NCBI GenBank assembly: GCA_965279195.1
Contig: CBDIHP010000038.1
Coordinates: forward strand, 1 to 64,000
Length of the DNA: 64,000 bases
Origin: CBDIHP01 sp965279195
Lineage (GTDB): Bacteria > Planctomycetota > Planctomycetia > Isosphaerales > Isosphaeraceae
Reading direction: 5' to 3'
Shown here: one piece after another, positions 24,435 through 33,196 of the stretch
Layout of the letters: every line of letters starts with the position of its first letter
Position numbering within the stretch: the stretch's first letter is position 1
Notes under the pieces: model-generated
What the model was told of the DNA's origin: nothing
Database searches by the model: none
Seen by the model: only the letters and a program-made list of their open reading frames with translations
Position numbers and translations under genes: made by a program

Positions 24435-25724
24435 TCAGGCGGTCTTTTCGGGGAGCTTGGTGATCCCGGGGCGCGGGACGGGGCGGACGGGGGCGTCGGC
24501 CCAGGCGTAGGTCGCGGGGCCGAGGTTCTCGGACGAATTCAGGGCGGCGTCCCAGGTGACGACCGAGCCGGTATAGGCGGCCATGCGGCCCATGATCGCC
24601 AGCAGAGTGCTGTGCGAGGCGTGCACACCCTGGTTGATCGGCTTGCCGGCGCGGATCGAGGCGAACAGCTCGTCGTGCTCGGTCTGGTACATGTTGTTCT
24701 GCGGGGCCTTGGTCTTCCAGGTCTTCTCGCCGGTGATCCGGCCGCCGAAGACGTCGACGGTGCCCTTGGTGCCGATGACGTAGTCCTTGGTGCGCTGCGC
24801 GGTGTTCCGCCAGTGGCGGCAGGTGTGGTAGCCGCGGACCCCGCCCTCGTACTCGTAGACGATCGAGAAGTGGTCGTAGATGTTGCCGTAGATCGGATCG
24901 GTCCGGACCTGACGGCCGCCGGAGCCCCAGCACAGGAGCGGGGGCTTGTCGCCCATCGCCCAGCCCATCGTGTCGATCCCGTGAACCGCCTGCTCGACGA
25001 TGTGGTCGCCGCTGAGCCAGTCGTAGTAGTACCAGTTGCGCATCTGGTACTCCATCTCCGACTTGGTCTCCGAACGCGTCTTCCTCGGCTCCCAGACACC
25101 GCCCGAGTTATACGTCGTCTCGATGGCTTTGATGTCGCCGATGGCCCCGCCTTCGAGGGCATGCTTCATCGTGTCCCGTCGCGGGTTGTGATACCGCCAG
25201 CAGAAGCCGGCGACCATCGCGAGGTTCTTCTTCTTCGCGACCTCGGTCGAGGCCAGGACCGAGCGGACGCCTGTGGAGTCGGTGGCGACCGGCTTCTCCA
25301 GGAACATGTGCACGCCCTTCTCGGCGGCGTACGCGATGTGCTGCGGCCGGAAGTGCGGGGTGCTGGTGAGGACGACCACGTCGACCTGGTCGATCACGTT
25401 CTTGAAGGCGTCGAAGCCGACATACTGCTTGTCGGTCGGGACCTCGACCCGCTCGGCCACCGGCGAGCCCTTGAGCGCCGACAGGCTCTCGCCGATGCGG
25501 TCGGCGAAGGCGTCGGCCATGGCGACGAGCTTCGTGCCCTTGTCGGCCGTGAGGGCCTGCTCGGCCGCTCCGGTGCCGCGCCCGCCGCAGCCGACGAGCC
25601 CCACCTTGAGGGTATCGCTCCCGCCGGCGAAGGCGCTCCGGGACAGTTCCAGGGTCGAGGCGGCGGCCACCGTGGCGGCCGAATGCATGAGGAACGTCCT
25701 GCGCGACGAACTGGGCTGGCGCAT
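24435..25724 (-). CDS. Gfo/Idh/MocA family oxidoreductase, Tat-exported
   Basis: About 429 aa. The N-terminus has a Tat-type signal (SSRRTFLMHSAATVAAAS). The Rossmann motif is LKVGLVGCGGRGTG, and the family lysine is in MFLEKPVATDS (EKP). The C-terminal Gfo/Idh domain contains HNPRRDTMKHALEGGAIGDI, DWLSGDHIVEQAVHGIDTMGWAMGD and NNMYQTEHDELFASIRAGK, the last typical of planctomycete members. It should oxidise or reduce a sugar-like compound with NAD(P) in the periplasm, or be exported with its cofactor bound. The start used is the ATG before the signal. It is monocistronic between hairpins and a repeat element. Confidence 0.9.
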   Translation of the reverse strand: MRQPSSSRRTFLMHSAATVAAASTLELSRSAFAGGSDTLKVGLVGCGGRGTGAAEQALTADKGTKLVAMADAFADRIGESLSALKGSPVAERVEVPTDKQYVGFDAFKNVIDQVDVVVLTSTPHFRPQHIAYAAEKGVHMFLEKPVATDSTGVRSVLASTEVAKKKNLAMVAGFCWRYHNPRRDTMKHALEGGAIGDIKAIETTYNSGGVWEPRKTRSETKSEMEYQMRNWYYYDWLSGDHIVEQAVHGIDTMGWAMGDKPPLLCWGSGGRQVRTDPIYGNIYDHFSIVYEYEGGVRGYHTCRHWRNTAQRTKDYVIGTKGTVDVFGGRITGEKTWKTKAPQNNMYQTEHDELFASIRAGKPINQGVHASHSTLLAIMGRMAAYTGSVVTWDAALNSSENLGPATYAWADAPVRPVPRPGITKLPEKTA

Positions 25725-25930
25725 CGTCGGGAGTCTCCGCACGTGGGGAAGGTGGGCTGGTGGGGCAAGCCGGCAGCGGGGCAAGATATCTTATTCTGCC
25801 CGATCCGCCCGCCCGAGACAACCGCACAGCCCTCGGATCGGGCTGGACGAAGCTCCCGCGAAACGTACCATCGCGACGGTGTCTCGCTCGGACCTCCACC
25901 CTGCGGCCTCATATCTGTGCGGTCGCGGGT

Positions 25931-26105
25931 CGAAAGCGATGGGCGCGGGTCTCCAGACCCCGCCCTTGCCGTGATCGGAGGTAACCACCGATTCGGGTCT
26001 CGAGACCCAATCACGGCGGCCTCGGAATAGGGTCTGGAGACCAATTATCGCGGTTCGGCGTGGCGACGGTGGGGGCGGGTTCTGGAGACCCGCGCCCGGC
26101 GCTTC
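25931..26105. repeat. Palindromic repeat element, family 1 copy B
   Basis: About 175 bases with four palindromes: GGGTCTCCAGACCC (25947-25960), GGGTCTCGAGACCC (25995-26008), GGTCTGGAGACC (26031-26042) and GGGTTCTGGAGACCCG (26077-26092). The ends match the copy at 3261-3437. Its right edge lies about 25 bases before the metallophosphatase start, so it forms the leader region of that gene. The space from 25725 to this element shows nothing else I recognise. Confidence 0.75.
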
Positions 26106-26129
26106 GGGATTCGAAAGGGAGTTCCCGCG

Positions 26130-27941
26130 ATGCCCCGACTGGCCCTGATGCTTTTGCTCTTACCACTCTGGCTCGCGGGATGCACCCCGTCGCCCCGGGT
26201 CGAGGACCTTCCTCCAGGCACCGAGACCCTCGAACGCGTCCGGCAGCGGATGGGGACCGAACTTTCGATCCGGAAACTCCAGGAGTTGGTGGCCGACGGC
26301 GACCGTGTCCTGGCCGGCCTCACGCGCGAGGAACGCGACGCCCTGGGTCGATGCTGGATCCGCTTCCGGGTCGATCGACCGGCGGTGGTCACGATCCTCG
26401 CCCCGGCCCGCTCCGTCCCGTTCTGGCTCGCGGATCAGGGCTTCCGGCAACGTCCCGAACGCTTGAACCTCGAAGACGAGGCGTTTCTGCCGTTCCAGAA
26501 ATCGTGCCCCGCCGGCTGGATCGGCCTGGGCGTGAATAGCCTGGATCAGAAGAGCCCGGCACACTACGCGATCCTCCTCTGTGGCCCGAACGGCGAGCCT
26601 CTCACTCCGACCGACCTCCGAGGCGCGGTGGACGCTCCCAGTTCGGCGTCCCCCTTCCTTGATCTCCCCGCCGACCTCAAGACCGCGATCGTCCTCCCGA
26701 CCCGGCACGATGAGCGTCACGCCGCCGCACTGGCCACCGGACGCGTCTGGAAGACCCGTCAGCCGTCCACGACGAAGCCCGACCAGATCGTCGTCTCCTA
26801 TGGCGAACAGTCGGGCGAGAGCCTCTCGTTCACCTGGCGGACGTCGCGGGATCGCGACGCCAGCGTCCTGAGGATCGCGCCGGACGCCTCGAAAGAAACC
26901 CTGAGGATCATCAAGGGCGACTCGCATGAAATGGATTCCGCCGGCTTGCTGAACGACCGCGTCATCCGACGCCACCGCGCGGTCGCCTCGGGGCTGTCGC
27001 CCGACACGCCCTATCGCTACTCCGTCGGCGACGGCTCCCCCGAGAACTGGAGCGACTGGCACTCGATCAAGACCGCCAAGGTCGACGCCCGCGACATGAG
27101 GTTTTTGTACCTCGGCGACGCCCAGTGCGGCCTCGAAGGCTGGGGCAAACTCCTGCACCGCGCCTACCAGCACGCCCCCGACGCCGAGTTCCTGCTTCTG
27201 GCCGGCGACCTGGTCGACCGGGGCAATGAGCGTTCGAACTGGGACTTCTTCTTCGACCGAGCCAAAGGCGTGTTCGAGACCGTCCCCTTCCTGCCGGCCG
27301 TGGGGAACCACGAGTACCTCGATCGCGGCCCGCACATCTACCGTAACACGTTTGATCTTCCCAGGAACGGCCCGGCGGGGATCGACCCGAACCTGGTCTA
27401 CTCCTTCGAGTCGGGCGACGCGTTCTTCGCGGTGATGGACACCACCTTGGCCGTCCACAGCCGGCCGCTGGCACGTTTGCAGGCGCAATGGCTTGATGGT
27501 GTGCTCGCGAAGACGCGAAAGACGTGGAAATTCGTGATGTTCCACCACCCCGTTTATGCGTCGCACGTCTCGCGTGAGAACCCGATCCTCCAGCAGGAGT
27601 GGGTGCCGACGTTCGACAAACACCACGTCGATGTCGTGCTCCAGGGCCACGACCATGCCTACCTGCGGACCTTTCCCATGAGGGCCAACCGCCGGGTTGA
27701 ATCGCCCCGCGAGGGGACCGTCTACGTCGTCTCCGTCTCCGGTGAGAAGTTCTACGAGCAGGGCCCCCGCCCCTATATCGCGCAGGGGTACGTGAACCTT
27801 GCGACCTATCAGATCCTCGACCTCAACGCCGACTCTAACCGGCTCAGTTATCGGGCTTACGATGCCGAAGGCCGGGAGGTGGACCGGTTCGAGATCCAGA
27901 AGGAACCGGCGGAGGTGAAGAACCGGGTGGCGAAACGGTAG
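26130..27941 (+). CDS. Purple-acid-phosphatase-like metallophosphoesterase lipoprotein
   Basis: 603 aa. The signal peptide with lipobox LWLAGC predicts a lipid-anchored protein. An N-terminal ~200-residue region of unknown fold is followed by a fibronectin-like purple acid phosphatase domain (IVVSYGEQSGESLSFTWRTS, SGLSPDTPYRYSVGD). The calcineurin-like metal site comes next: LYLGDAQ, LLAGDLVDRG, AVGNHEY, MFHHPVY and QGHDHAY. All five metal-binding blocks are present, so it should hydrolyse phosphate esters in the periplasm. It may help supply phosphate to the Pst system, though that link is only inference. GGGAG precedes the ATG. Confidence 0.9.
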   Translation: MPRLALMLLLLPLWLAGCTPSPRVEDLPPGTETLERVRQRMGTELSIRKLQELVADGDRVLAGLTREERDALGRCWIRFRVDRPAVVTILAPARSVPFWLADQGFRQRPERLNLEDEAFLPFQKSCPAGWIGLGVNSLDQKSPAHYAILLCGPNGEPLTPTDLRGAVDAPSSASPFLDLPADLKTAIVLPTRHDERHAAALATGRVWKTRQPSTTKPDQIVVSYGEQSGESLSFTWRTSRDRDASVLRIAPDASKETLRIIKGDSHEMDSAGLLNDRVIRRHRAVASGLSPDTPYRYSVGDGSPENWSDWHSIKTAKVDARDMRFLYLGDAQCGLEGWGKLLHRAYQHAPDAEFLLLAGDLVDRGNERSNWDFFFDRAKGVFETVPFLPAVGNHEYLDRGPHIYRNTFDLPRNGPAGIDPNLVYSFESGDAFFAVMDTTLAVHSRPLARLQAQWLDGVLAKTRKTWKFVMFHHPVYASHVSRENPILQQEWVPTFDKHHVDVVLQGHDHAYLRTFPMRANRRVESPREGTVYVVSVSGEKFYEQGPRPYIAQGYVNLATYQILDLNADSNRLSYRAYDAEGREVDRFEIQKEPAEVKNRVAKR

Positions 27942-27990
27942 CTCCGAAAACCACCCCGTCCGGGACCATCCTCCTCACCCGAAGCGTACC

Positions 27991-28145
27991 GCGGATCTGG
28001 AGTGCGGCCGCGTGCTGACGCCATCGCCCGGGGGGAGCTTGCTTTCGGGAGAAAGCGTTCGGTCGGGGGTCAAATCTTCGATCAAGCACGCGAAGCCAGC
28101 TTCGAGAGAACAGAGCGTCAGCAAGCGGACGCACTCCAGATCCGC
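27991..28145. repeat. MITE-like element with ~30 bp terminal inverted repeats, family 2 copy 1
   Basis: About 155 bases. The left end GCGGATCTGGAGTGCGGCCG is the inverse of the right end CGGACGCACTCCAGATCCGC with few mismatches, extending through GTGCTGACGC / GCGTCAGCAA. The centre is not coding. It sits between the stops of two convergent genes (metallophosphatase and PVC heme protein). A related copy lies at 37741-37919. Confidence 0.75.
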
Positions 28146-28175
28146 CCGACGCTCCGTTCTCCGCGACCTGATGCG

Positions 28176-31100
28176 TTACTTCTTCTCAAGCAAGAACTTG
28201 ATCAGATCCTGAAAATCCGACTCCGCGATCTGATCCGACAGATTCGCGGGCATGGGCGAGAGAGGCGAGACGAGGCGCTCCTCGATGGTGTCGACCGGCA
28301 CGCGGACGTCCTTGCCCTGGGAATCGGCGAGGATGACGACCTGGCCCTCCTGACGCAGCACAAGCCCGCTGACGGTGCGGCCGTCCTTGAGGGCGATGTT
28401 CGTGGAGCGGAAGGCCTGGTCGACGTTCCGGTTCGAGTCGAGGATGTCCTCGGTGAGCCGCTCCGCGCCGCGGACGCCCACGCCGTCGAGCTGCGGGCCG
28501 ACCTTGGCACCCTTGCCGCCGAGCTGGTGGCAGATGGCGCAGTTCTTCTCGAAGACCAGTGCGCCGCGCGAGGCAGACGCCGTGGCGGCGTTCGCCAGGA
28601 AGGCGGCGCGACGCTTGTTCAGGAGTTCCTGCGTCTTCGCGTCGGCCGGGGGCAGCCCCTTGAGGAGCTTGGCCACCCGGGCGTCGAGGTCGGGGACGGC
28701 CCTGGCGGCGAGGTTGACCGACACGGCGCGTTCCTGGAGCAGCCGGGCCGATGCCTTGCCGGCCTCGATCGCCGCGAGCAATGCATCGGCTCCGGAATGC
28801 GTCCGGGCGAGGCCGAGGGCGATGGTGGACTGGAGCCGACCGGGCGCGGTGGCCAGCGACTTGACCAGGGCGGCGCGGGTCTCGGGCTGGTTCAGGCCGT
28901 TGAGCGTGTTCGCGGCGTGCTCGCGAATCTGGATCGGGTCGCTGGCACGGTCCACGACGGCCGATAGCCGCGCGACGAGGTCGGCCGGCCGAATGGCGGC
29001 GAGGGCGGTGATGGCCGCGTTGCGCTGGGGGTTCGGTGCCTGGGGAGAGGCGATCAGGTCGGAGATCGCCCCGGCGGCCTCGGCCTGCCGGAGACTGCCC
29101 GCGAGGTCCAGTGCCAGCAAAACCTGATCATTCTTGCCCGACTTCAGGAACGAGCGGGTGAGGTCGAGGGCCAGCGCCGGGATGTCCCCCGTGAAGCCCA
29201 CGCCGCGCTCCTGGAACCCCTGCTGGATGGCCCGGATCAGCGTAGCCTGGTGGGTCGGATCGTTGCTCTTCCGGACGAACGCCGCCAGCTTGGCTTCGGC
29301 CTGGTCGCCGTAGCGGGCGATGTGGCGGACGTAGCGCTCCTGTCGGTCGGCGGGCTCGGAGACGCCGGCGATGTGGCCGAGCAGGAACGCGGCCGACTCC
29401 TTCGAGGGGACGCCCGTGGCCACGTCGGCGATGTCTCGGCGATCGGCCTCGGAGAAGCCCGCGCCCTTGAGGGCGTCCCAGTTCGGGGCGGGGCGGAGTT
29501 GGTCGCGGAGGGCCATCCGGACGACGTGCTTGAGGTGATCGTCCGCCGGAGGGACCGCTCTATTGGCTTCGAGCAGCGGGTGCAGGTTCTCGACCGCCGG
29601 GTGGCGCCCCAGTGCCTCGGCCGCCGCCCGCTCGACGAACGGATTCGCGTCCTTGAGTCCGTTGAGGGCGAGTTCATGCAGCCCATCCTTCAGATCCGGG
29701 CGCTCGGCGAGGATCCGCTGGGCGTGGACGCGGACCTGCTCGTCGCCGTCGCGGGCGCCTTCCTTGATGCGACCGGTGTCGAGCGCACCAAGTCGCTGGA
29801 GGATCCAGGCGGCGTGGACGCGGCGGGTGGCCGAGGGATCAATCGCCGCCGCGTGGGCCGCATGGATCACCGCCTCTCCGCCCTTGGCCACGAGCTGGTT
29901 GGCCGCGCGGAGGCGGAGCGGCAGGTTCGGCTCACCCAGCAGCTTAACCAAGGACGGGATGTCCAGCGTCGTGAGGTCGGGCGAGACCAGCGGCTTGCCC
30001 TTGTGGGAGATCCGCCAGATACGGCCTCGTTCGCGGTCGCGGCCGGGGTGGGTCAGCGGCACCTCGTAGTGGCCGATGATCTTGTTGTAGAAGTCGGCCA
30101 CGTAGAGCGCGCCGTCGGGCCCGAGCTTGATGTCGACCGGGCGGAACCAGGGGTCGTCGCTGGTCAGGAAATCCGGCTGCTCGACGGCCCTGGGGGTCGA
30201 GCCGCTCCAGGCGAACGTGTCGCGGTTGATCTTGTTGGTGACCACGTTCCCGATGAACACGTTCGAGTGGAACGCCTTCGGGAACTGGTCGGCGGTGTAA
30301 TAGACGATGCCCGCGATCCCGGTCGAGCCGTGGTCGTGCGTCATGACCTCGGGCCCGAAGCCGATGCCGTCGTGCGGCTTGCCGAAGCTGGGGTAGTACG
30401 CGCCTCGGAGCAATGCATAGATCGGCCGGCTGTGGCAGTCGGACGAATAGAGGTTGCCCAGCGGGTCCATGTTCAGGCCGAACGGGTTGACCTGGCCCCG
30501 GGTGTAGGGCTCGACGTGGCTGCCGTCGGCCTTCATGCGGTAGGTGTTGCCCGACGACAGGGCCATGGGGGCGTTGTCGCTCCCCTTGATCTCTGAGTCG
30601 TTGTTGAACCCGTGGCAGGCGTAGATCCAGCCGTCGAAGCCCCAGGTGAAGGCGTTGGTCATGCCGTGGGTGTCGCGGAAGCCGAACTTCTCGTACGCCA
30701 CCGTGACCTTGTCGGCCTTGCCGTCGCCGTCGGTGTCCTCATACTTCCGGATGGCCGGGATGGAGTGGACCAGCGCCGACTTGCCGTCGCCGATCGGCAA
30801 GAGCCCGATCGGGATGTTCAACCCATCGACGAACGTCGACACCTTCCGGGCCCGGCCGTCGGGGCCGAAGTCGTCGAGGATGACGACCTTGTCCCGGGGC
30901 TTCCGGCCGTCGGTGACCGGCCAGGGGTACTCGATCGTGCTGGTGACCCAGAGCCGCCCCTTGTCGTCGAAGGCGAGGTTCATGGGCTTGTTGATCTCGG
31001 GCTCCGCCGCGACGAGTTCGATGGTGAACCCTTCTGGCAGGTGGAACCCCTTGCGTTCCTCCTCGGGCGTCCTCGGGCCCGTGGGCGCGACCAGTTGCGG

Positions 31101-31178
31101 TGGCTCGGGTTGCTGGGCCGCGACGAGGGCCGGCAGGCTGAGCAGGGTGAGCGTCAGGGAGAGCGAAGCCAACCTCAT
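28176..31178 (-). CDS. PVC-type heme-binding CxxCH protein with beta-propeller and HEAT repeats
   Basis: About 1000 aa, secreted (RLASLSLTLTLLSLPALVAAQ). Residues ~45-430 form a glucose/sorbosone-dehydrogenase-like propeller (GFTIELVAAEPEINKPMNLAFD, DVYV-type blades such as GALYVADFYNKIIGHYE). Residues ~430-830 are alpha-helical HEAT-like repeats. The C-terminal 120 residues are a cytochrome c domain with CAICH near 880 and the family block LDSNRNVDQAFRSTNI. The final YNKI and SDFQDLIKFLL segments match the PVC-specific family. The role is probably periplasmic oxidation of a sugar-like substrate with electron transfer to heme, unproven. The start follows AAAGGCA. Confidence 0.92.
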   Translation of the reverse strand: MRLASLSLTLTLLSLPALVAAQQPEPPQLVAPTGPRTPEEERKGFHLPEGFTIELVAAEPEINKPMNLAFDDKGRLWVTSTIEYPWPVTDGRKPRDKVVILDDFGPDGRARKVSTFVDGLNIPIGLLPIGDGKSALVHSIPAIRKYEDTDGDGKADKVTVAYEKFGFRDTHGMTNAFTWGFDGWIYACHGFNNDSEIKGSDNAPMALSSGNTYRMKADGSHVEPYTRGQVNPFGLNMDPLGNLYSSDCHSRPIYALLRGAYYPSFGKPHDGIGFGPEVMTHDHGSTGIAGIVYYTADQFPKAFHSNVFIGNVVTNKINRDTFAWSGSTPRAVEQPDFLTSDDPWFRPVDIKLGPDGALYVADFYNKIIGHYEVPLTHPGRDRERGRIWRISHKGKPLVSPDLTTLDIPSLVKLLGEPNLPLRLRAANQLVAKGGEAVIHAAHAAAIDPSATRRVHAAWILQRLGALDTGRIKEGARDGDEQVRVHAQRILAERPDLKDGLHELALNGLKDANPFVERAAAEALGRHPAVENLHPLLEANRAVPPADDHLKHVVRMALRDQLRPAPNWDALKGAGFSEADRRDIADVATGVPSKESAAFLLGHIAGVSEPADRQERYVRHIARYGDQAEAKLAAFVRKSNDPTHQATLIRAIQQGFQERGVGFTGDIPALALDLTRSFLKSGKNDQVLLALDLAGSLRQAEAAGAISDLIASPQAPNPQRNAAITALAAIRPADLVARLSAVVDRASDPIQIREHAANTLNGLNQPETRAALVKSLATAPGRLQSTIALGLARTHSGADALLAAIEAGKASARLLQERAVSVNLAARAVPDLDARVAKLLKGLPPADAKTQELLNKRRAAFLANAATASASRGALVFEKNCAICHQLGGKGAKVGPQLDGVGVRGAERLTEDILDSNRNVDQAFRSTNIALKDGRTVSGLVLRQEGQVVILADSQGKDVRVPVDTIEERLVSPLSPMPANLSDQIAESDFQDLIKFLLEKK

Positions 31179-31194
31179 CGCGTTGCCTTTGATT

Positions 31195-31334
31195 GTAGGG
31201 TGTGGTGCCGCATCGGGTCGCCTGCGAGCCGACGCGGCTCCGCACCGACGGGAGCGTTGATGGATCATTGTGGCGAGGGCGGTCGTCGGTGCGGAGCCTC
31301 GCGTCCCGTTGGTCCGCGACGCACCACCCCCTAC
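31195..31334. repeat. Imperfect inverted-repeat element, family 3
   Basis: Outer arms GTAGGGTGTGGTGC / GCACCACCCCCTAC and inner arms GACGCGGCTCCGCACCGACG (31231-31250) / CGTCGGTGCGGAGCCTCGCG (31284-31303). A partial third arm, GGGCGGTCGTCGGTGCGG, lies just outside at 31360-31377. It occupies the gap between larA and the PVC heme gene. Confidence 0.55.
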
Positions 31335-31416
31335 CAGAATGGTTGAATCGTGGTGGCGTGGGCGGTCGTCGGTGCGGTGGACGCGGCCCGATCGGCCGCG
31401 TCGCCTCGCACTCTAT

Positions 31417-32721
31417 CTAAATCAGCACCGGCAGGACGTAGGGGCCCTTGGGGATGACCGCCAGCTTTGCGTCGGCGCCGTATTCGGCCAGGCTGTCTGC
31501 GACGGCGGATTCCACACTGGGGGCGGATTCGACGAACAACCCGTTCAGGGTCACGCCGGGGATGCCGTCGCTGACGATCTTGACCTTCACCTTGCGCCGG
31601 ACCTTCGCCAGCTCTTCGAGCTGCCACTGGTCCATGACGAAGTAGTCCTTGCCGAGGATCCGCTCCATGAAGCCATCGAGGGAGTCGTTCTCCTCGAACA
31701 GCTTGCAGAACTCGGGGCTGCCGATCCCTTCACTCAGGCTGGCGGCGAGGATAATCGTTCCGCCTTGCTTCACGATCGGCAGGCAGCCGGTCAGGCCCTT
31801 GATCGCCTGGTAGAAGGTGGTATCGAGCGGGTATCCGGCCGAGCTGGTCACCACGACGTCGACTTCCTTCTCGACGGGCGCCTTGACGATGTCGGCCATG
31901 AAGGCGACGCCCGCGAGGAACGCCTGTTCCATGTCGCCGGCGACGACCGAGGTCACCTTCCGCTGGCTGTCGAGCGTGACGTTCACGATGAAGTCGCAAC
32001 CGGCCATCTTCGCGATCCGGGTATTCTCCTCGTGCACGGGGTTGCCGTCGAGGTAGCCGCAATCGGCCTTGGGATGTTCAAGGAACATCGGGCTGTGCCA
32101 GATCTTCACCGTCTCGAGCGCCGCCAGCCCGGGGCAGATCAGCTTGCGGCCGCCCGAGTAGCCGGCCATGAGGTGGGGCTCGATCAGGCCGGTGGTGATC
32201 TTCAGGTCGGCGTCGACGTACCGGCTGTCGATCCAGGCCGGCACGCCCTTCGGCGTGGTGCCCAGGTAGGTGTGCTCGTCGAGCCGGGTGCCGTAATGGT
32301 CCTCGACCCGGTACTCCCGGGCGATCGGCTCGGAGAGCATCTCGATCCGCTCGGCCTCCGTGCTGGGGCGGTGGAGCCCGGTGGCGACGAGGATGAGGAT
32401 GCCCTCCTTCGCGATGCCGGCCTCATGGAGGACCTTGAGCATCGGGCGAAGGATCGTGGGGTTGGGGACGGGCCGGGTGATGTCGCAAACGACGATGCAG
32501 GCGTTTTTGCGGCCCTTCGCCAGTTCGGCCAGTGGGGCGGTGCCGATCGGGTCGGCGAGCTTGCGGGCAACCTCGGCCTCGGGGTCGTCGAGCGGGGTGG
32601 CCTTCCGGATCTCCAGCGGGCCGACGACACGGTCGGCCGGGAGATCGACGGGAAGGCCGGTCCGGCCGTAATCCAGGACGAAACGCCGGGTGGGAGACCC
32701 CTGCGGGGAATTCGGTGTCAT
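31417..32721 (-). CDS. Nickel-dependent lactate racemase family protein (LarA-like)
   Basis: 434 aa. Landmarks are VVCDITRPVPN, the first catalytic-type histidine in VATGLHRPS, and TTGLIEPHLMAGYSGGRKLICPG, which carries the second histidine and the lysine that covalently holds the NPN nickel-pincer cofactor in LarA. Also present are KIWHSPMFLEHPKAD and the C-terminal VVTSSAGYPLDTTFYQAIKG. It should interconvert lactate or other 2-hydroxy acids. No cofactor-maturation genes (larB, larC, larE) are nearby, so the cofactor must be made elsewhere. The N-terminus FVLDYGRTGLPVDLP is typical. It is encoded upstream of the PVC heme gene on the same strand, with a repeat element between. Confidence 0.88.
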   Translation of the reverse strand: MTPNSPQGSPTRRFVLDYGRTGLPVDLPADRVVGPLEIRKATPLDDPEAEVARKLADPIGTAPLAELAKGRKNACIVVCDITRPVPNPTILRPMLKVLHEAGIAKEGILILVATGLHRPSTEAERIEMLSEPIAREYRVEDHYGTRLDEHTYLGTTPKGVPAWIDSRYVDADLKITTGLIEPHLMAGYSGGRKLICPGLAALETVKIWHSPMFLEHPKADCGYLDGNPVHEENTRIAKMAGCDFIVNVTLDSQRKVTSVVAGDMEQAFLAGVAFMADIVKAPVEKEVDVVVTSSAGYPLDTTFYQAIKGLTGCLPIVKQGGTIILAASLSEGIGSPEFCKLFEENDSLDGFMERILGKDYFVMDQWQLEELAKVRRKVKVKIVSDGIPGVTLNGLFVESAPSVESAVADSLAEYGADAKLAVIPKGPYVLPVLI

Positions 32722-32822
32722 GGCGAGGGCACGCTCGGGTGGGTTCGAGGATCCGGGGAGACCCCAGGATACCCCAGCCGCGCGGCCTGATCAAATGCGT
32801 CCGCCGTCGGACGACTCGCGAA

Positions 32823-33041
32823 TCAGAGCGACCCGGTCACCTGGCGGAAGCCCCAGAGGGCGTCGAAAATCGAGCCGCAGCCGTTGCAGCGGAAGACCGT
32901 GATCCGGTCCATCCCGTTCCGCTCGTTGCGGCGGGGGACCCAGCCCGTGGGGGCCATGTCCGTCCGGCATTGAGGACAGCTCGGAGGCGCCTCCGAGGCG
33001 GTCGGTGGAGGCAGAAGCGTCGCGGGCGACATGGGTTCCAT
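32823..33041 (-). CDS. Small zinc-ribbon protein
   Basis: 72 aa. Two CxxC knuckles, CPQC (22-25) and CNGC (52-55), in a short hydrophilic protein with few other landmarks (VFRCNGCGSIFDALWGF). It resembles zinc-ribbon regions of larger proteins but stands alone. The start may be this ATG or one 9 bases later. There is no recognisable partner; the neighbours are larA and ligA on the same strand. The existence of the gene is likely from the paired Cys spacing, the function unknown. Confidence 0.6.
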   Translation of the reverse strand: MEPMSPATLLPPPTASEAPPSCPQCRTDMAPTGWVPRRNERNGMDRITVFRCNGCGSIFDALWGFRQVTGSL

Positions 33042-33196
33042 TCCCCTCTGGCTTCAACCGAGTTCATTCAGACTGCGGTAGTCTCTTTGTACGCGATCGC
33101 ATCAATAAATCAAGCACATGCCGGGGATGTCGCGGCGAAACCACGCGGCGCCCGGGCCCGGCGGCAGCTCGACTGCACAACGACTCGGACATCCAC

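Noticed and set aside
27991..28145. Insertion sequence
   Set aside because: It has inverted ends but no transposase and is only about 155 bases long; called a MITE-like element instead.
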